The notes under the pieces: model-generated
What the model was told of the DNA's origin: nothing
Database searches by the model: none
Seen by the model: only the letters and a program-made list of their open reading frames with translations
Position numbers and translations under genes: made by a program
DNA from: Selenomonas sp. ND2010
Lineage (GTDB): Bacteria; Bacillota; Negativicutes; Selenomonadales; Selenomonadaceae
Assembly (NCBI RefSeq): GCF_000702005.1
Contig: NZ_JNKI01000001.1
Span: 248,001-312,000 of the forward strand
Length of the DNA: 64,000 nt
Direction of reading: 5' to 3'
In this document: positions 50,015 to 58,440 of the stretch, one piece after another
Layout: each line of letters begins with the position of its first letter
Position numbering within the stretch: the stretch's first letter is position 1

Positions 50015-50145
50015 CGGGACTGTGAAAAAATCCCTTTATATTGATCGAAAATATAGAAGCCTCCATAAGATTGATGAATCTACCTTATGGAGGCTTTTAT
50101 GAATTTATCCACGCACTTTTTACAAACTGTAATTTCACAGCCCCG
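50015..50145 (+). terminator. Nested inverted repeats and terminator (49988-50302 otherwise holds only the next promoter)
   Basis: AAGCCTCCATAAG (50057-50069) pairs perfectly with CTTATGGAGGCTT (50084-50096) before TTTT, a strong terminator for the FIST-MCP operon. It sits inside CGGGACTGTGAAA (50015-50027) and TTTCACAGCCCCG (50133-50145), which pair with one mismatch. The outer arm resembles the terminator at 58275. Confidence 0.75.
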
Positions 50146-50176
50146 TTGTGCGTGCTGTGTATACATTCTGGCCTTA

Positions 50177-50205
50177 TTGCGAATATTAAAAAAATACAGT
50201 ATAAT
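50177..50205 (+). promoter_or_regulatory. Promoter of the 150-residue unknown gene
   Basis: TTGCGA (50177-50182) and TATAAT (50200-50205) have 17-bp spacing. The roughly 90-nt leader contains a small GAATC/GATTC hairpin. Confidence 0.7.
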
Positions 50206-50302
50206 AGGCCTAGAGAACTAGAAGACAGCAACCAATTCAGGTGGAACTGGAATCGATAAGGATTCTACAGACAGAGGGGTACTAAGAAAGTGAGGGGGTT
50301 TT

Positions 50303-50755
50303 GTGGAAAGGTTTTATCGATGGCTGTTGTCGACGTCTTGGACGGAGCGTATGCGTGCGTACGCATTTATCGAGAAAGACCTGCGGATGCGTGATGATTG
50401 GGTGTTCGATGATGACAAGTGGGAAGAACTGAAATTATTGACCGGTCAAATTATTTCGATTCATTTCAAACGCTATCCAGCAAAGGGGCTTCACGATTTT
50501 ACTGAACGGCTTAAGGTGCTTTATACCTTACTACTTAACAAACTAAGCAGTGATAAGAGTTCTGGTCATCGCGTCAGCATGAGACTGTTGCTCGATATCT
50601 ATGACGATGACAACATCGCCGCACGGCAGGAAATCCGCAATATGTTTGGCCGCAGAGAGTACGATGAGAGCCTTACGGTACTGGAAAATCTCTTTGCCTG
50701 CTACGAAAAGATGATGGAAGCAATCCAAAGTCGCTATGTAGTTGCAATGGGGTAA
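50303..50755 (+). CDS. Protein of unknown function
   Basis: A 150-residue soluble protein that I do not recognise. It is rich in charged and aromatic residues and should be mostly helical (TSWTERMRAYAFIEKDLRMR, then KLLTGQIISIHFKRY, LKVLYTLLLNKLSS and a C-terminal YDESLTVLENLFACYEKMMEAI, each below the motif level). It has one Cys and no membrane segment. It starts at GTG 50303 with GAGGGGG only four bases upstream, so the true start may differ. A TTGACCGGTCAA dyad lies inside the gene (50438). Confidence 0.55.
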   Translation: MERFYRWLLSTSWTERMRAYAFIEKDLRMRDDWVFDDDKWEELKLLTGQIISIHFKRYPAKGLHDFTERLKVLYTLLLNKLSSDKSSGHRVSMRLLLDIYDDDNIAARQEIRNMFGRREYDESLTVLENLFACYEKMMEAIQSRYVVAMG

Positions 50756-50822
50756 AGAAAAAAGAAGGATATTGCCTAAGTCCCGCGAATATCATATATA
50801 TCAACATTAGGAGGTATATATT

Positions 50823-51203
50823 ATGATGAAACGTTTTTGGGTAGCGGCAGCATTGGCAGTATCTGTACTTTCTTTTGGTGCGGTGTCGAATGTGGCACCG
50901 GATTTGGGCATGGTGTCTACGGCTAGCGCGGCAGAGGCTGACCAGACCTTCACAGGGAAATGGTATGATAAAGATGGCCATTTTGTAGTGAATATTCAGC
51001 CGGGAGTCATCAACAGCTGCCGTATTGTACGGACTTACGGGATCACGAATACGAACCCAGGCTCGGGGCATTATGTCATCTTGGAAGCAAATGGTGAGCA
51101 TGACATGTTCATTCAGTGGGAAGGCGGTTATTGGGAAAATAATACCTATGTAGAACCCCATATTTCCATTGATGGTGGCGAAAAGCTTTCGCGCAAAGCA
51201 TAA
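50823..51203 (+). CDS. Small exported protein of unknown function
   Basis: A 126-residue protein with a clear signal peptide: MMKRFWVAAALAVSVLSFG, a hydrophobic core, then ASAAEA as the likely signal peptidase I site (cleavage near residue 37). The mature domain of about 90 residues has many aromatic and Gly residues in beta-rich patterns (FTGKWYDKDGHFVV, MFIQWEGGYWENN). One cysteine remains. AGGAGG precedes two possible ATG starts (50823 and 50826). Probably periplasmic in a diderm cell; function unknown. Confidence 0.7.
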   Translation: MMKRFWVAAALAVSVLSFGAVSNVAPDLGMVSTASAAEADQTFTGKWYDKDGHFVVNIQPGVINSCRIVRTYGITNTNPGSGHYVILEANGEHDMFIQWEGGYWENNTYVEPHISIDGGEKLSRKA

Positions 51204-51211
51204 AAAGACCT

Positions 51212-51240
51212 TTACACAAGGTCTGGCGCGTGTTATACTA
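51212..51240 (+). promoter_or_regulatory. Promoter of the rimP-nusA-infB operon
   Basis: TTTACA (51212-51217) and TATACT (51235-51240) have 17-bp spacing. The -35 lies within an AGACCT/AGGTCT hairpin that may terminate the upstream gene. Confidence 0.7.
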
Positions 51241-51267
51241 TTAAAAGTTAATTTAAGTTATCTTATG

Positions 51268-51297
51268 TTAAAGAGTGGGTGCGAACCCACTCTTTAA
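51268..51297 (+). promoter_or_regulatory. Perfect leader hairpin with GCGA tetraloop upstream of rimP
   Basis: TTAAAGAGTGGGT (51268-51280), loop GCGA, ACCCACTCTTTAA (51285-51297): a 13-bp perfect stem closed by a GNRA loop, about 28 nt into the transcript. The T-run after it is absent, so it is more a protein-binding or RNA-stabilising element than a terminator. Confidence 0.65.
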
Positions 51298-51336
51298 TCG
51301 TATGTATGGAAACAGATTATATGGGGAGGTGGATGT

Positions 51337-51792
51337 ATGGCAGCAAAGAATATCGAAGAGGCAGTTGAGGCTATGGCAGCTGAGCTTTTGGCCGGTCAAG
51401 ATGTCGTGGAACTCGTTGATGTCGAGTACGTCAAAGAGCATACGGATTGGTATCTGCGCGTCTACATCGATAAAGACGGTGGTATTGATATCGAGGATTG
51501 TCAGGAGCTCAGCGAAAAGCTGGAAGCCGTTCTGGATGAGAAAAACACGATTCCGGACAGCTATATCCTAGAGGTATCGTCACCGGGAATTGACCGCGTA
51601 CTGCGCAAGCCGCGCGATTATGAGCGTGAGCAGGGCAAGAAGGTTGATGTCTCCCTTTATGCTCCAATGGATGGTAAAAAGGAATTGACTGGAGTCCTGA
51701 CTGGCTTTGATGGCAAAGCTATTACGCTGGACGATTCTACGGTCGTAGAACTTTCGAAGGCGGCGCAGATTCGCCTGCATATTGATTTTTAA
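51337..51792 (+). CDS. rimP: Ribosome maturation factor RimP
   Basis: A 151-residue factor for 30S subunit maturation (assembly of S19/S12 region). The N-terminal domain has the conserved VELVDVEYVKEHTDWYLRVYID pattern (broken at WYL) and DCQELSEKLEAVLD, followed by SYILEVSSPGIDRVLRKPRDYER, the family hallmark, and a C-terminal SH3-like beta domain. GGAGG is upstream of the ATG. It opens the transcription-translation operon. Confidence 0.93.
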   Translation: MAAKNIEEAVEAMAAELLAGQDVVELVDVEYVKEHTDWYLRVYIDKDGGIDIEDCQELSEKLEAVLDEKNTIPDSYILEVSSPGIDRVLRKPRDYEREQGKKVDVSLYAPMDGKKELTGVLTGFDGKAITLDDSTVVELSKAAQIRLHIDF

Positions 51793-51833
51793 GGCTGTAA
51801 CCAAAGGCCTTTTATAATTGGGAGGATAAGATT

Positions 51834-52970
51834 TTGGCAAGAAAAACAACGAAAGCGAAGGATAATGGACAGGAGTTCCTGGAGACACTGCGTGAACTCG
51901 GTAAAGAAAAGGGCATCGATGAAGAGGTGCTGTTTGAAGCTATCGAGGCGGCTTTGATTTCTGCGTATAAGCGCAACTTCAGCTCGGCACAGAATGTCCG
52001 TGTAACGCTTTCTCGCGAGACGGGGCATTATCACGTATACGCGATCAAGACGGTTGTGGAGGACACGGAAGACGAAATTACGGAGATTTCGCTGGCTCAG
52101 GCTCGTACGATTCGCCCGGATTACGAGGTAGGCGACGTTATTGAGATTGAAGTAACGCCGGCAAACTTTGGCCGTATTGCTGCTCAGACGGCGAAGCAGG
52201 TTGTTGTTCAGCGCATTCGTGAGGCAGAACGCGGCATTATCTATGAGGAATTCCAGAGCCGCGAGAGCGATATCCTGACGGGTCTCGTGCAGCGCATTGA
52301 AAATCGCAACGTATTTATCGACCTCGGCAAGACGGAGGCCGTACTGACTCCGGCTGAGCAGATTCCGACGGAAAGCTACGAACATGGTGACCGCATCAAG
52401 GCTTATATCGTTGAAGTCAAAAAGACCAACAAAGGCCCGCAGATTGTCGTATCCCGTACGCATCCAGGTCTCTTGAAGCGTCTCTTTGAGCTCGAGGTAC
52501 CGGAGATTCAGGAAGGTATCGTTGAAATCAAGTCGGTTGCCCGTGAGCCGGGAAATCGTTCGAAGATTGCGGTTTGGTCCAAAGATGAAGATGTCGATCC
52601 AGTTGGTTCCTGCGTCGGCCATCGCGGTATGCGCGTTCAGGCCATCGTCGACGAACTCGGCAGCGAGAAAATCGATATCGTTAAATGGAGCGAGGATCCG
52701 GCTAAGTTCATCGCCAATGCACTGAGCCCGGCCAAGGTCGTATCGGTAGCAGTCAACGAGGAGGAAAAGGTTTCCCGCGTTGTCGTTCCGGACTATCAGT
52801 TGTCGCTGGCTATTGGCAAAGAAGGACAGAATGCTCGTCTGGCTGCCAAACTTACGGGCTGGAAAATCGATATCAAGAGCGAGTCGCAGGCTGCCGATGA
52901 ACAGCTCGATGCGAACATGAACGAAGTCGAGGTCGAGAGCGACGAGTCTTTCACAGCAGAGGGTGAATGA
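51834..52970 (+). CDS. nusA: Transcription elongation/termination factor NusA
   Basis: A 378-residue NusA with an N-terminal RNA polymerase-binding domain (FLETLRELGKEKGIDEEVL), an S1 domain (about 135-200, GLVQRIENRNVFIDLGKTEA), and two KH domains ending with DYQLSLAIGKEGQNARLAAKLTGWKIDI (broken at GQN). It lacks the acidic repeats of proteobacterial NusA, as in other Firmicutes. The start is TTG 51834 after GGGAGG. The acidic tail of about 25 residues is typical. It governs pausing and antitermination. Confidence 0.95.
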   Translation: MARKTTKAKDNGQEFLETLRELGKEKGIDEEVLFEAIEAALISAYKRNFSSAQNVRVTLSRETGHYHVYAIKTVVEDTEDEITEISLAQARTIRPDYEVGDVIEIEVTPANFGRIAAQTAKQVVVQRIREAERGIIYEEFQSRESDILTGLVQRIENRNVFIDLGKTEAVLTPAEQIPTESYEHGDRIKAYIVEVKKTNKGPQIVVSRTHPGLLKRLFELEVPEIQEGIVEIKSVAREPGNRSKIAVWSKDEDVDPVGSCVGHRGMRVQAIVDELGSEKIDIVKWSEDPAKFIANALSPAKVVSVAVNEEEKVSRVVVPDYQLSLAIGKEGQNARLAAKLTGWKIDIKSESQAADEQLDANMNEVEVESDESFTAEGE

Positions 52971-53260
52971 TTTTGAAGACGAGGAAAATTCCGCAGCGGA
53001 TGTGCCTGGGATGCCAGGAAAGTCATCCGAAAAAGGAACTTATTCGTATTGTACGCAGTCCGGAAGGCGAGTATTCCGTGGATACCACGGGCAAAAAAGC
53101 CGGCCGCGGTGCGTATATCTGTCCAAAGCAGGAATGCTTTGAGGCCGCACGCAAGAATCACGGCCTCGAGCGTTCCTTCAAGAATGCTATTGATCCTGCC
53201 GTCTATGAGGAACTCGAGCAGCAGCTGGAACGTCTTCAGGCGGTTCGGACAGAGGAATAA
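52967..53260 (+). CDS. ylxR: YlxR-family RNA-binding protein
   Basis: A 97-residue DUF448 protein. PQRMCLGCQE and DTTGKKAGRGAYICPKQECFEAA (split at the Cys pair) are the family signature; these form the positively charged cleft believed to bind RNA and, in some species, RNase P. It overlaps the nusA stop by four bases (ATGA), so the genes are coupled, in the standard nusA-ylxR-ylxQ-infB order. The C-terminal 25 residues form an acidic helix. Confidence 0.93.
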   Translation: MILKTRKIPQRMCLGCQESHPKKELIRIVRSPEGEYSVDTTGKKAGRGAYICPKQECFEAARKNHGLERSFKNAIDPAVYEELEQQLERLQAVRTEE

Positions 53261-53262
53261 CT

Positions 53263-53583
53263 ATGGCATTTACAAAAGAACAGCGCATCACAAATCTTTT
53301 GAGCATGGCTCAGCGGGCGCGCCGGATTGTTTCTGGTGCCTTCGCGGTTGAGCAGGCAATGAAGAAAAAACAGGCAGTCTATCTCTTGATTGCCGCCGAT
53401 GCAGCTGATGAATCAAAAAAGACTTATATAGGTTTAGCAAATAGATATGAGGTTCCTTATGCAGAAGGGCTTAACCGCGAGTTGCTGGGCACTTGTCTCG
53501 GAAAAGAATACCGGGCAGCAGCTGCACTGACCGATGCGGGATTTGCCAAGAAACTGCACCAGTTAATGGAGGAATCGCTATGA
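53263..53583 (+). CDS. ylxQ: L7Ae/L30e-like ribosomal protein (YlxQ)
   Basis: A 106-residue protein of the L7Ae/L30e/S12e fold: [26 protein letters not shown] is the usual N-terminal helix-strand (broken at RR), and [20 protein letters not shown] the central strand, the pattern that binds kink-turn RNA. In Firmicutes it sits between ylxR and infB and is thought to help ribosome assembly. It begins two bases after the ylxR stop. A TATAAT near its end (53584) might give infB an internal promoter. Confidence 0.9.
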   Translation: MAFTKEQRITNLLSMAQRARRIVSGAFAVEQAMKKKQAVYLLIAADAADESKKTYIGLANRYEVPYAEGLNRELLGTCLGKEYRAAAALTDAGFAKKLHQLMEESL

Positions 53584-53602
53584 TATAATCGGGGGTGGAT
53601 CG

Positions 53603-55996
53603 ATGTCCAAATACAGAGTTTTTGAATTGGCAAAAGAGTTCCATACGGAGAGCAAAGTTGTACTGGATATCTTGAAGAAAGGTAATTATAAAGTGGCAAA
53701 TCATCTGAGCAGTGTTGGTGACGAAGAACGTAATGCAATCAAGAATCATTTCGAGAAGAAATCAGCACCAGCTGCTAAGAATCAGCCGAAGGCTGCACCG
53801 GAGAAGAAAGAGCAGCCCAAACAGGTAAATCATGCGGAGAAGCAGAACAATTCGCATAACAACAGCCACAACCATAACCATAATAATGGCGGCAATGGCG
53901 CCCATAACAATGGGGAACGCCGGACGGAAAGCAGCCAGAATCATGGGGGTAGTCACAATGGCGGTCATAACGATCGCAACGACCGTAATGACCGTAATGA
54001 CCGCGGTGGCAAGAACCGTGGTGAGCGCAATGACCGCAACAATCGCAATGAGCGCAATAATCGCGGGGGCAACAACCGCAATAATCGCAACGACCGTAAC
54101 GAGCGCAACAACCGTCGCAATGGCCGTAACAATCGCCGCGGCAACAATCAGCAGCAGGCACCAAAAGTCGAGATTGCTCGTCCGAAGCATATCAAACTGC
54201 CAGAGAGCATCGCAGTAAAAGACCTGGCGTCGAAGATGAGCTACACAGCGGCAGAAGTCGTCAAGAAGCTTTTCATGATGGGCGTTATGGCCACCATCAA
54301 CCAGGAAATCGACTTTGATACGGCAGCACTCGTTGCTTCGGAGTTCGGCGTTACCTGTGAGGAATTGCCGCCAGATGTAGACCCGACGGAAATTCCGGAG
54401 ATTGAGGACGATCCGAAGTCCTTGAAACTTCGTCCGCCGGTCGTAACGGTCATGGGTCACGTTGACCATGGTAAGACGTCGCTTCTCGACTGCATCCGCA
54501 ATACGCATGTGCAGACGCACGAGGCTGGCGGTATCACGCAGCACATCGGTGCTTATCAGGTCAACTGCTCGGGCAAGAAGATCGTCTTCCTTGATACGCC
54601 GGGTCATGAGGCCTTCACGGCTATGCGTGCCCGCGGTGCGCAGATTACGGATATCGCGATCCTTGTAGTCGCTGCGGACGACGGTGTCATGCCGCAGACC
54701 ATCGAGGCTATCAACCATGCGAAATCCGCTGAGGTTCCTATCATCGTGGCTATCAACAAGATTGATAAGCCGGGCGCAAATCCGGACCACGTCAAACAGG
54801 AACTCATGGAACATGGCCTCGTACCGGAGGAATACGGCGGGGATACCATCATGGTTCCGGTTTCGGCTAAGAAACAGATGGGTATTGATGATCTGCTCGA
54901 AAACGTCCTGCTCGTCGCCGAAGTCGAAGAGCTCAAGGCAAATCCGAACCGTGAAGCACGCGGTGTCATCATCGAGGCAAAACTCGATAAAGGCCGTGGT
55001 ACGGTAGCAACGGTTCTTGTTCAGAGCGGTACGCTGCGCATCGGCGATTCCATCGTCTGCGGCACGACTTATGGTAAAGTCCGTGCGATGGTCGATGATC
55101 GCGGCAACAACGTCAAGAAGGCTGGTCCGTCGGTACCGGTCGAGATCCTCGGCCTCAACGATGTACCGGCTGCCGGCGATATCCTGGCTGTCCTCGAGGA
55201 GAAACAGGCCCGCAGCATTGCTGAGGCCCGCGTCGAGCGCGAGCGCAACCAGCTCATGAAGAGCAAGAAGGTTTCGCTGGATGCGCTGTTCCAGCAGATT
55301 CAGGAAGGCGAGATCAAAGATCTTAACATCGTGGTCAAGGCTGACGTTCAGGGTTCGGTTGAAGCACTTTGTGGTTCGCTCTTAAAACTCAACAAGAACG
55401 ATGAGGTTCGCGTATCCATCGTTCATTCCGGTGTCGGTGCCGTAAATGAGTCTGATGTCATGCTCGCTTCGGCTGCTAATGCCATCATCATCGCCTTCAA
55501 CGTCCGTCCGGACGCTAACGCCCGCAAGGTCGCTGACACGGAGGATGTCGATATCCGTACGTACCGTGTCATCTACGATGCGCTCAACGATGTCAAGGAT
55601 GCTATGAGCGGCATGCTCAAGCCGAAATACAAAGAGGTCGTTCAGGGCCGTGTCGAAATCCGTCAGGTCATGAAGTTCTCGAAGGCACTCGTTGCTGGTT
55701 CTTATGTCCTCGAGGGCAAGATCTGCAACAATTCCAAGATTCGCATCATCCGCGACAACATCGAAGTGTTCGATGGCGAAATCGATTCGCTGCGCCGCTT
55801 CAAGGATGAGGTCAAGGAAGTCCGCGAAGGTTATGAGTGCGGTATTTCCATCGTTGACTTCCGTGATTTCAAGGAAGGCGACATCATCGAGGCTTACACG
55901 ATGGAGGAGATTGCTACGTCTATCGCCGAGGCCAACAAAGCAGCTGCTGAGAAACGCAAGGCACAGGCAGAAGCTCGGAAAGAGATGGAAGATTGA
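53603..55996 (+). CDS. infB: Translation initiation factor IF-2
   Basis: A 797-residue GTPase that brings fMet-tRNA to the 30S subunit. GHVDHGKTS is G1, DTPGHEAF G3 and NKID G4. Domains II-IV follow, including the closing [18 protein letters not shown]. The N-terminal linker (about residues 77-185) is almost entirely Asn, Arg, Asp, Gly and His, repeating NDRNDRN-like units, and is coded by a degenerate DNA repeat of about 330 bp. GGGGGTG precedes the ATG. Confidence 0.95.
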   Translation: MSKYRVFELAKEFHTESKVVLDILKKGNYKVANHLSSVGDEERNAIKNHFEKKSAPAAKNQPKAAPEKKEQPKQVNHAEKQNNSHNNSHNHNHNNGGNGAHNNGERRTESSQNHGGSHNGGHNDRNDRNDRNDRGGKNRGERNDRNNRNERNNRGGNNRNNRNDRNERNNRRNGRNNRRGNNQQQAPKVEIARPKHIKLPESIAVKDLASKMSYTAAEVVKKLFMMGVMATINQEIDFDTAALVASEFGVTCEELPPDVDPTEIPEIEDDPKSLKLRPPVVTVMGHVDHGKTSLLDCIRNTHVQTHEAGGITQHIGAYQVNCSGKKIVFLDTPGHEAFTAMRARGAQITDIAILVVAADDGVMPQTIEAINHAKSAEVPIIVAINKIDKPGANPDHVKQELMEHGLVPEEYGGDTIMVPVSAKKQMGIDDLLENVLLVAEVEELKANPNREARGVIIEAKLDKGRGTVATVLVQSGTLRIGDSIVCGTTYGKVRAMVDDRGNNVKKAGPSVPVEILGLNDVPAAGDILAVLEEKQARSIAEARVERERNQLMKSKKVSLDALFQQIQEGEIKDLNIVVKADVQGSVEALCGSLLKLNKNDEVRVSIVHSGVGAVNESDVMLASAANAIIIAFNVRPDANARKVADTEDVDIRTYRVIYDALNDVKDAMSGMLKPKYKEVVQGRVEIRQVMKFSKALVAGSYVLEGKICNNSKIRIIRDNIEVFDGEIDSLRRFKDEVKEVREGYECGISIVDFRDFKEGDIIEAYTMEEIATSIAEANKAAAEKRKAQAEARKEMED

Positions 55997-56030
55997 TAAT
56001 TACAAGGAACAATAAAGGGGGCGTGTGCCG

Positions 56031-56408
56031 ATGAGTCAGCTTCGAGTAGAAAAAGTTCAGGAGCTCATGAAACAGGAAATCAGTCAGATTATCCTGCAGG
56101 AATTAAAGGACCCGCGCATCGGGTTTGTGACGGTTACTTCCGTTGAATGCACGGGTGACCTCCGTGAAGCGAAAATCTACGTGAGCCTCATGGGCAGCGA
56201 GCAGCAGGTAAAGGATTGTTGGGCTGGACTTACGAGCAGTCTCGGGTTCATCCGCCGCGAAATCGGCAAACGTATCCGCCTGCGCTTCACGCCGGAGCTT
56301 TCCTTCGCCCTGGATAAATCGCTGGATTACAGTGCGCATATTCAGGAACTGCTGATAAAAATCAAAGCAGACGAGGAAGGAAAAGCGAATCCGACTGAGG
56401 AGCAATAA
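56031..56408 (+). CDS. rbfA: Ribosome-binding factor A
   Basis: A 125-residue KH-type protein for late 30S maturation and 16S 5'-end processing. RVEKVQELMKQEISQIILQELKDPRIGFVTVTSVE (read in parts) and the helix-kink-helix FTPELSFALDKSLDYSAHIQELLIKIK are family landmarks. The ATG at 56031 has AAGGGGG nine bases upstream; a GTG at 56025 is less well placed. It is in its normal place directly after infB. Confidence 0.95.
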   Translation: MSQLRVEKVQELMKQEISQIILQELKDPRIGFVTVTSVECTGDLREAKIYVSLMGSEQQVKDCWAGLTSSLGFIRREIGKRIRLRFTPELSFALDKSLDYSAHIQELLIKIKADEEGKANPTEEQ

Positions 56409-56414
56409 TAATAT

Positions 56415-57365
56415 ATGAAAATTTCATTGAGGGAAACTGCGGCCAAGTTGTCCGCTGCGCAGAAGATTATCATCACAGCACATACGAATCCCGATGGGGA
56501 TGCCATCGGTTCATCGCTGGGATTGATGCATTTTCTGCAAGAGCTTGGCAAACAGGCGCAGGTTCTCATCGATGATGATATCCCGGCAATATTTGATATG
56601 TTGCCGGGATATGAGCATATAGGGAAACCGGAAGAAGGCCAGACCATCGACGCCGATTTGTTGGTGGCGCTTGATGTAAGTCTTGACCGCATCGGCAAAG
56701 TCGGCGATGTGGTCAAGGCTCCGGTCCTAAATATCGATCATCACATAACGAATGACGATGTAGCCGATATGCTCTATCTCGATGGGACTTGTGCGGCTAC
56801 CGCAGAAATAATCTATCAATTGGTCAAAGAGATGAAGGGAGCCTTTACGAAGGACTGTGCGATGTGCCTTTATACGGGATTGGCGACGGATTCCGGCTGG
56901 TTCCGCTATTCCAATACGACGCCAGCGACGATGCGTGCAGGCGCTGAGCTTTTGGCGGCAGGGGTCGAGCCGAATATCATCTCCGAAGGCCTGGAACGCC
57001 GACCCTATGAAAGCGTCAAGGGGCTGGCGGATGCACTGCAACACATGGAACTTTTTCAGGAAGGACGCGTTGTCGGCGTATTCCTGGATAATGCTACGCT
57101 GGAAACGATTGAGTCAAGTGAAGGCCTGGTCGATATGATTCGCACCATTGAGGGCACGGAGCTTGCGGTGGTACTCAAAGAGAAGGAAAAAGACTTCTGC
57201 CGTGTCAGCATGCGCTCGAAGGGACTCGATGTCACGAAGATTGCCACGCAGTTCGGCGGTGGTGGTCATGTTCGCGCAGCTGGCTGCGCCATTCAAAAGC
57301 CCTTTGCCGAAGCCAAGGCTGAACTTTTGGCGGCAATTGCTGCCGCTCTGGAGCAGCGGGCATGA
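56415..57365 (+). CDS. nrnA: Bifunctional oligoribonuclease / pAp phosphatase NrnA
   Basis: A 316-residue DHH-DHHA1 phosphoesterase. HTNPDGDAIGSSLGLMHFL holds the DxD motif, NIDHHITNDD the DHH motif, and GGGGHVRAAGC the DHHA1 substrate loop. It degrades nano-RNA of two to five nucleotides and removes phosphate from pAp, and is usual between rbfA and truB in Firmicutes. AGGAGC precedes the start, six bases after the rbfA stop; its own stop overlaps truB. Confidence 0.92.
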   Translation: MKISLRETAAKLSAAQKIIITAHTNPDGDAIGSSLGLMHFLQELGKQAQVLIDDDIPAIFDMLPGYEHIGKPEEGQTIDADLLVALDVSLDRIGKVGDVVKAPVLNIDHHITNDDVADMLYLDGTCAATAEIIYQLVKEMKGAFTKDCAMCLYTGLATDSGWFRYSNTTPATMRAGAELLAAGVEPNIISEGLERRPYESVKGLADALQHMELFQEGRVVGVFLDNATLETIESSEGLVDMIRTIEGTELAVVLKEKEKDFCRVSMRSKGLDVTKIATQFGGGGHVRAAGCAIQKPFAEAKAELLAAIAAALEQRA

Positions 57366-58270
57366 CGGAGAGAAGACCGGAAATTCCGGTGAATCTCGAA
57401 ATCGGCGGTTTTTTGAATATCCTAAAGCCGCCAGGCATGAGTTCTCATGATGTTATCGGCTTCGTGCGGCGCGTGCTTCATGTGAAGCGCGTTGGCCATG
57501 CGGGGACGCTGGATCCGGCAGCCGCTGGTGTCCTGCCCATCGCCGTGGGTCAGTCTGCCCGTTTGATTGAATACCTCGAATTGGCTGATAAAACCTATCG
57601 GGCTGAGGTGAAATTGGGCTTTGCCACGGACAGTGGGGATGACACGGGGGAAATCATCGAATCCATGACGGATTTTGCCATGCCGACCGCGGACCAAATT
57701 CGCGCGGTGCTGGAAAAGTTTACGGGCCGCATCACGCAGGTACCGCCTGCGCATTCGGCCATCAAGATTAACGGACGCCGCGCCTGTGACTTAATACGCG
57801 AGGGAAAATCGGTGGAGATACCGTCTCGTACGGTCACGATTCATCGGTTAGAACTTTTAGCGCAGCGTGCGGATACGATCCTCATCGATACGGATTGTTC
57901 CAAAGGCACCTATATTCGCAGTCTCTGTACCGATATCGGTGCCGCGTTGGGAATCCCTGCCACGATGGCTTTTCTCGTACGCCGCCGCGTGGGGGATTTC
58001 CAGCTGGCCGATGCGTTGACGCTGGAAGAATTTCAGGAAAAGGGAGCAAGTGCGCTCTTGGACCCGGCCCAATTCCTGAGCCATTTGGAGCGTTACGATT
58101 TGAATCCCTTGCGCGAAAAGGCCTTTGGCAATGGCCTTTCAACCGGGGTGCGTCAACATGTTCCCACGAGTGATACCTTGAAAGTATATGCAAACGATCG
58201 ATTCATTGGAATTGGCCGGTTTGACCGGTCAAACATGGAAGTCGTTCCCGTTAAGGTTTTTAGAAAATGA
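57362..58270 (+). CDS. truB: tRNA pseudouridine(55) synthase
   Basis: A 302-residue pseudouridine synthase. GFLNILKPPGMSSHDVI is motif I, VGHAGTLDPAAAGVLPIAVG holds the catalytic Asp, and the C-terminal RNA-binding part ends in a short PUA-like region. It makes pseudouridine 55 in the T-loop. ATGA overlap couples it to nrnA. A TTGACCGGTCAA dyad (58221) lies in its last codons as FDRSN. It is the last gene before the terminator and the kinase insertion. Confidence 0.94.
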   Translation: MTERRPEIPVNLEIGGFLNILKPPGMSSHDVIGFVRRVLHVKRVGHAGTLDPAAAGVLPIAVGQSARLIEYLELADKTYRAEVKLGFATDSGDDTGEIIESMTDFAMPTADQIRAVLEKFTGRITQVPPAHSAIKINGRRACDLIREGKSVEIPSRTVTIHRLELLAQRADTILIDTDCSKGTYIRSLCTDIGAALGIPATMAFLVRRRVGDFQLADALTLEEFQEKGASALLDPAQFLSHLERYDLNPLREKAFGNGLSTGVRQHVPTSDTLKVYANDRFIGIGRFDRSNMEVVPVKVFRK

Positions 58271-58274
58271 CTAA

Positions 58275-58340
58275 GGGGTTGTGAAAAAACATAAATGCTT
58301 TTTCGTAAAGGCTGAAGTGTTTTTTCACAGCCTCTTTTTT
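58275..58340 (+). terminator. Long-stem terminator after truB
   Basis: GGGGTTGTGAAAAAAC (58275-58290) pairs with GTTTTTTCACAGCCTC (58319-58334), with one G-U pair and one further G-T, and is followed by six Ts. The GTGAAAAAAC arm also occurs in the structure at 50015. Confidence 0.8.
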
Positions 58341-58440
58341 GTTGCCATAAACAGGAAATCTTTTATTTTTGTCTAATTGTCTATTGTAAGAAATAGAAGG
58401 ATGGCACGAAGAATTCTATTGCGATGGGATGGTCTGAATT

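Noticed and set aside
53965-54147. Repetitive CGCAATGACCGT units considered as a CRISPR-like array
   Set aside because: The units are 6-12 bp with no spacers and are in frame inside infB, coding for the Asn/Arg linker.
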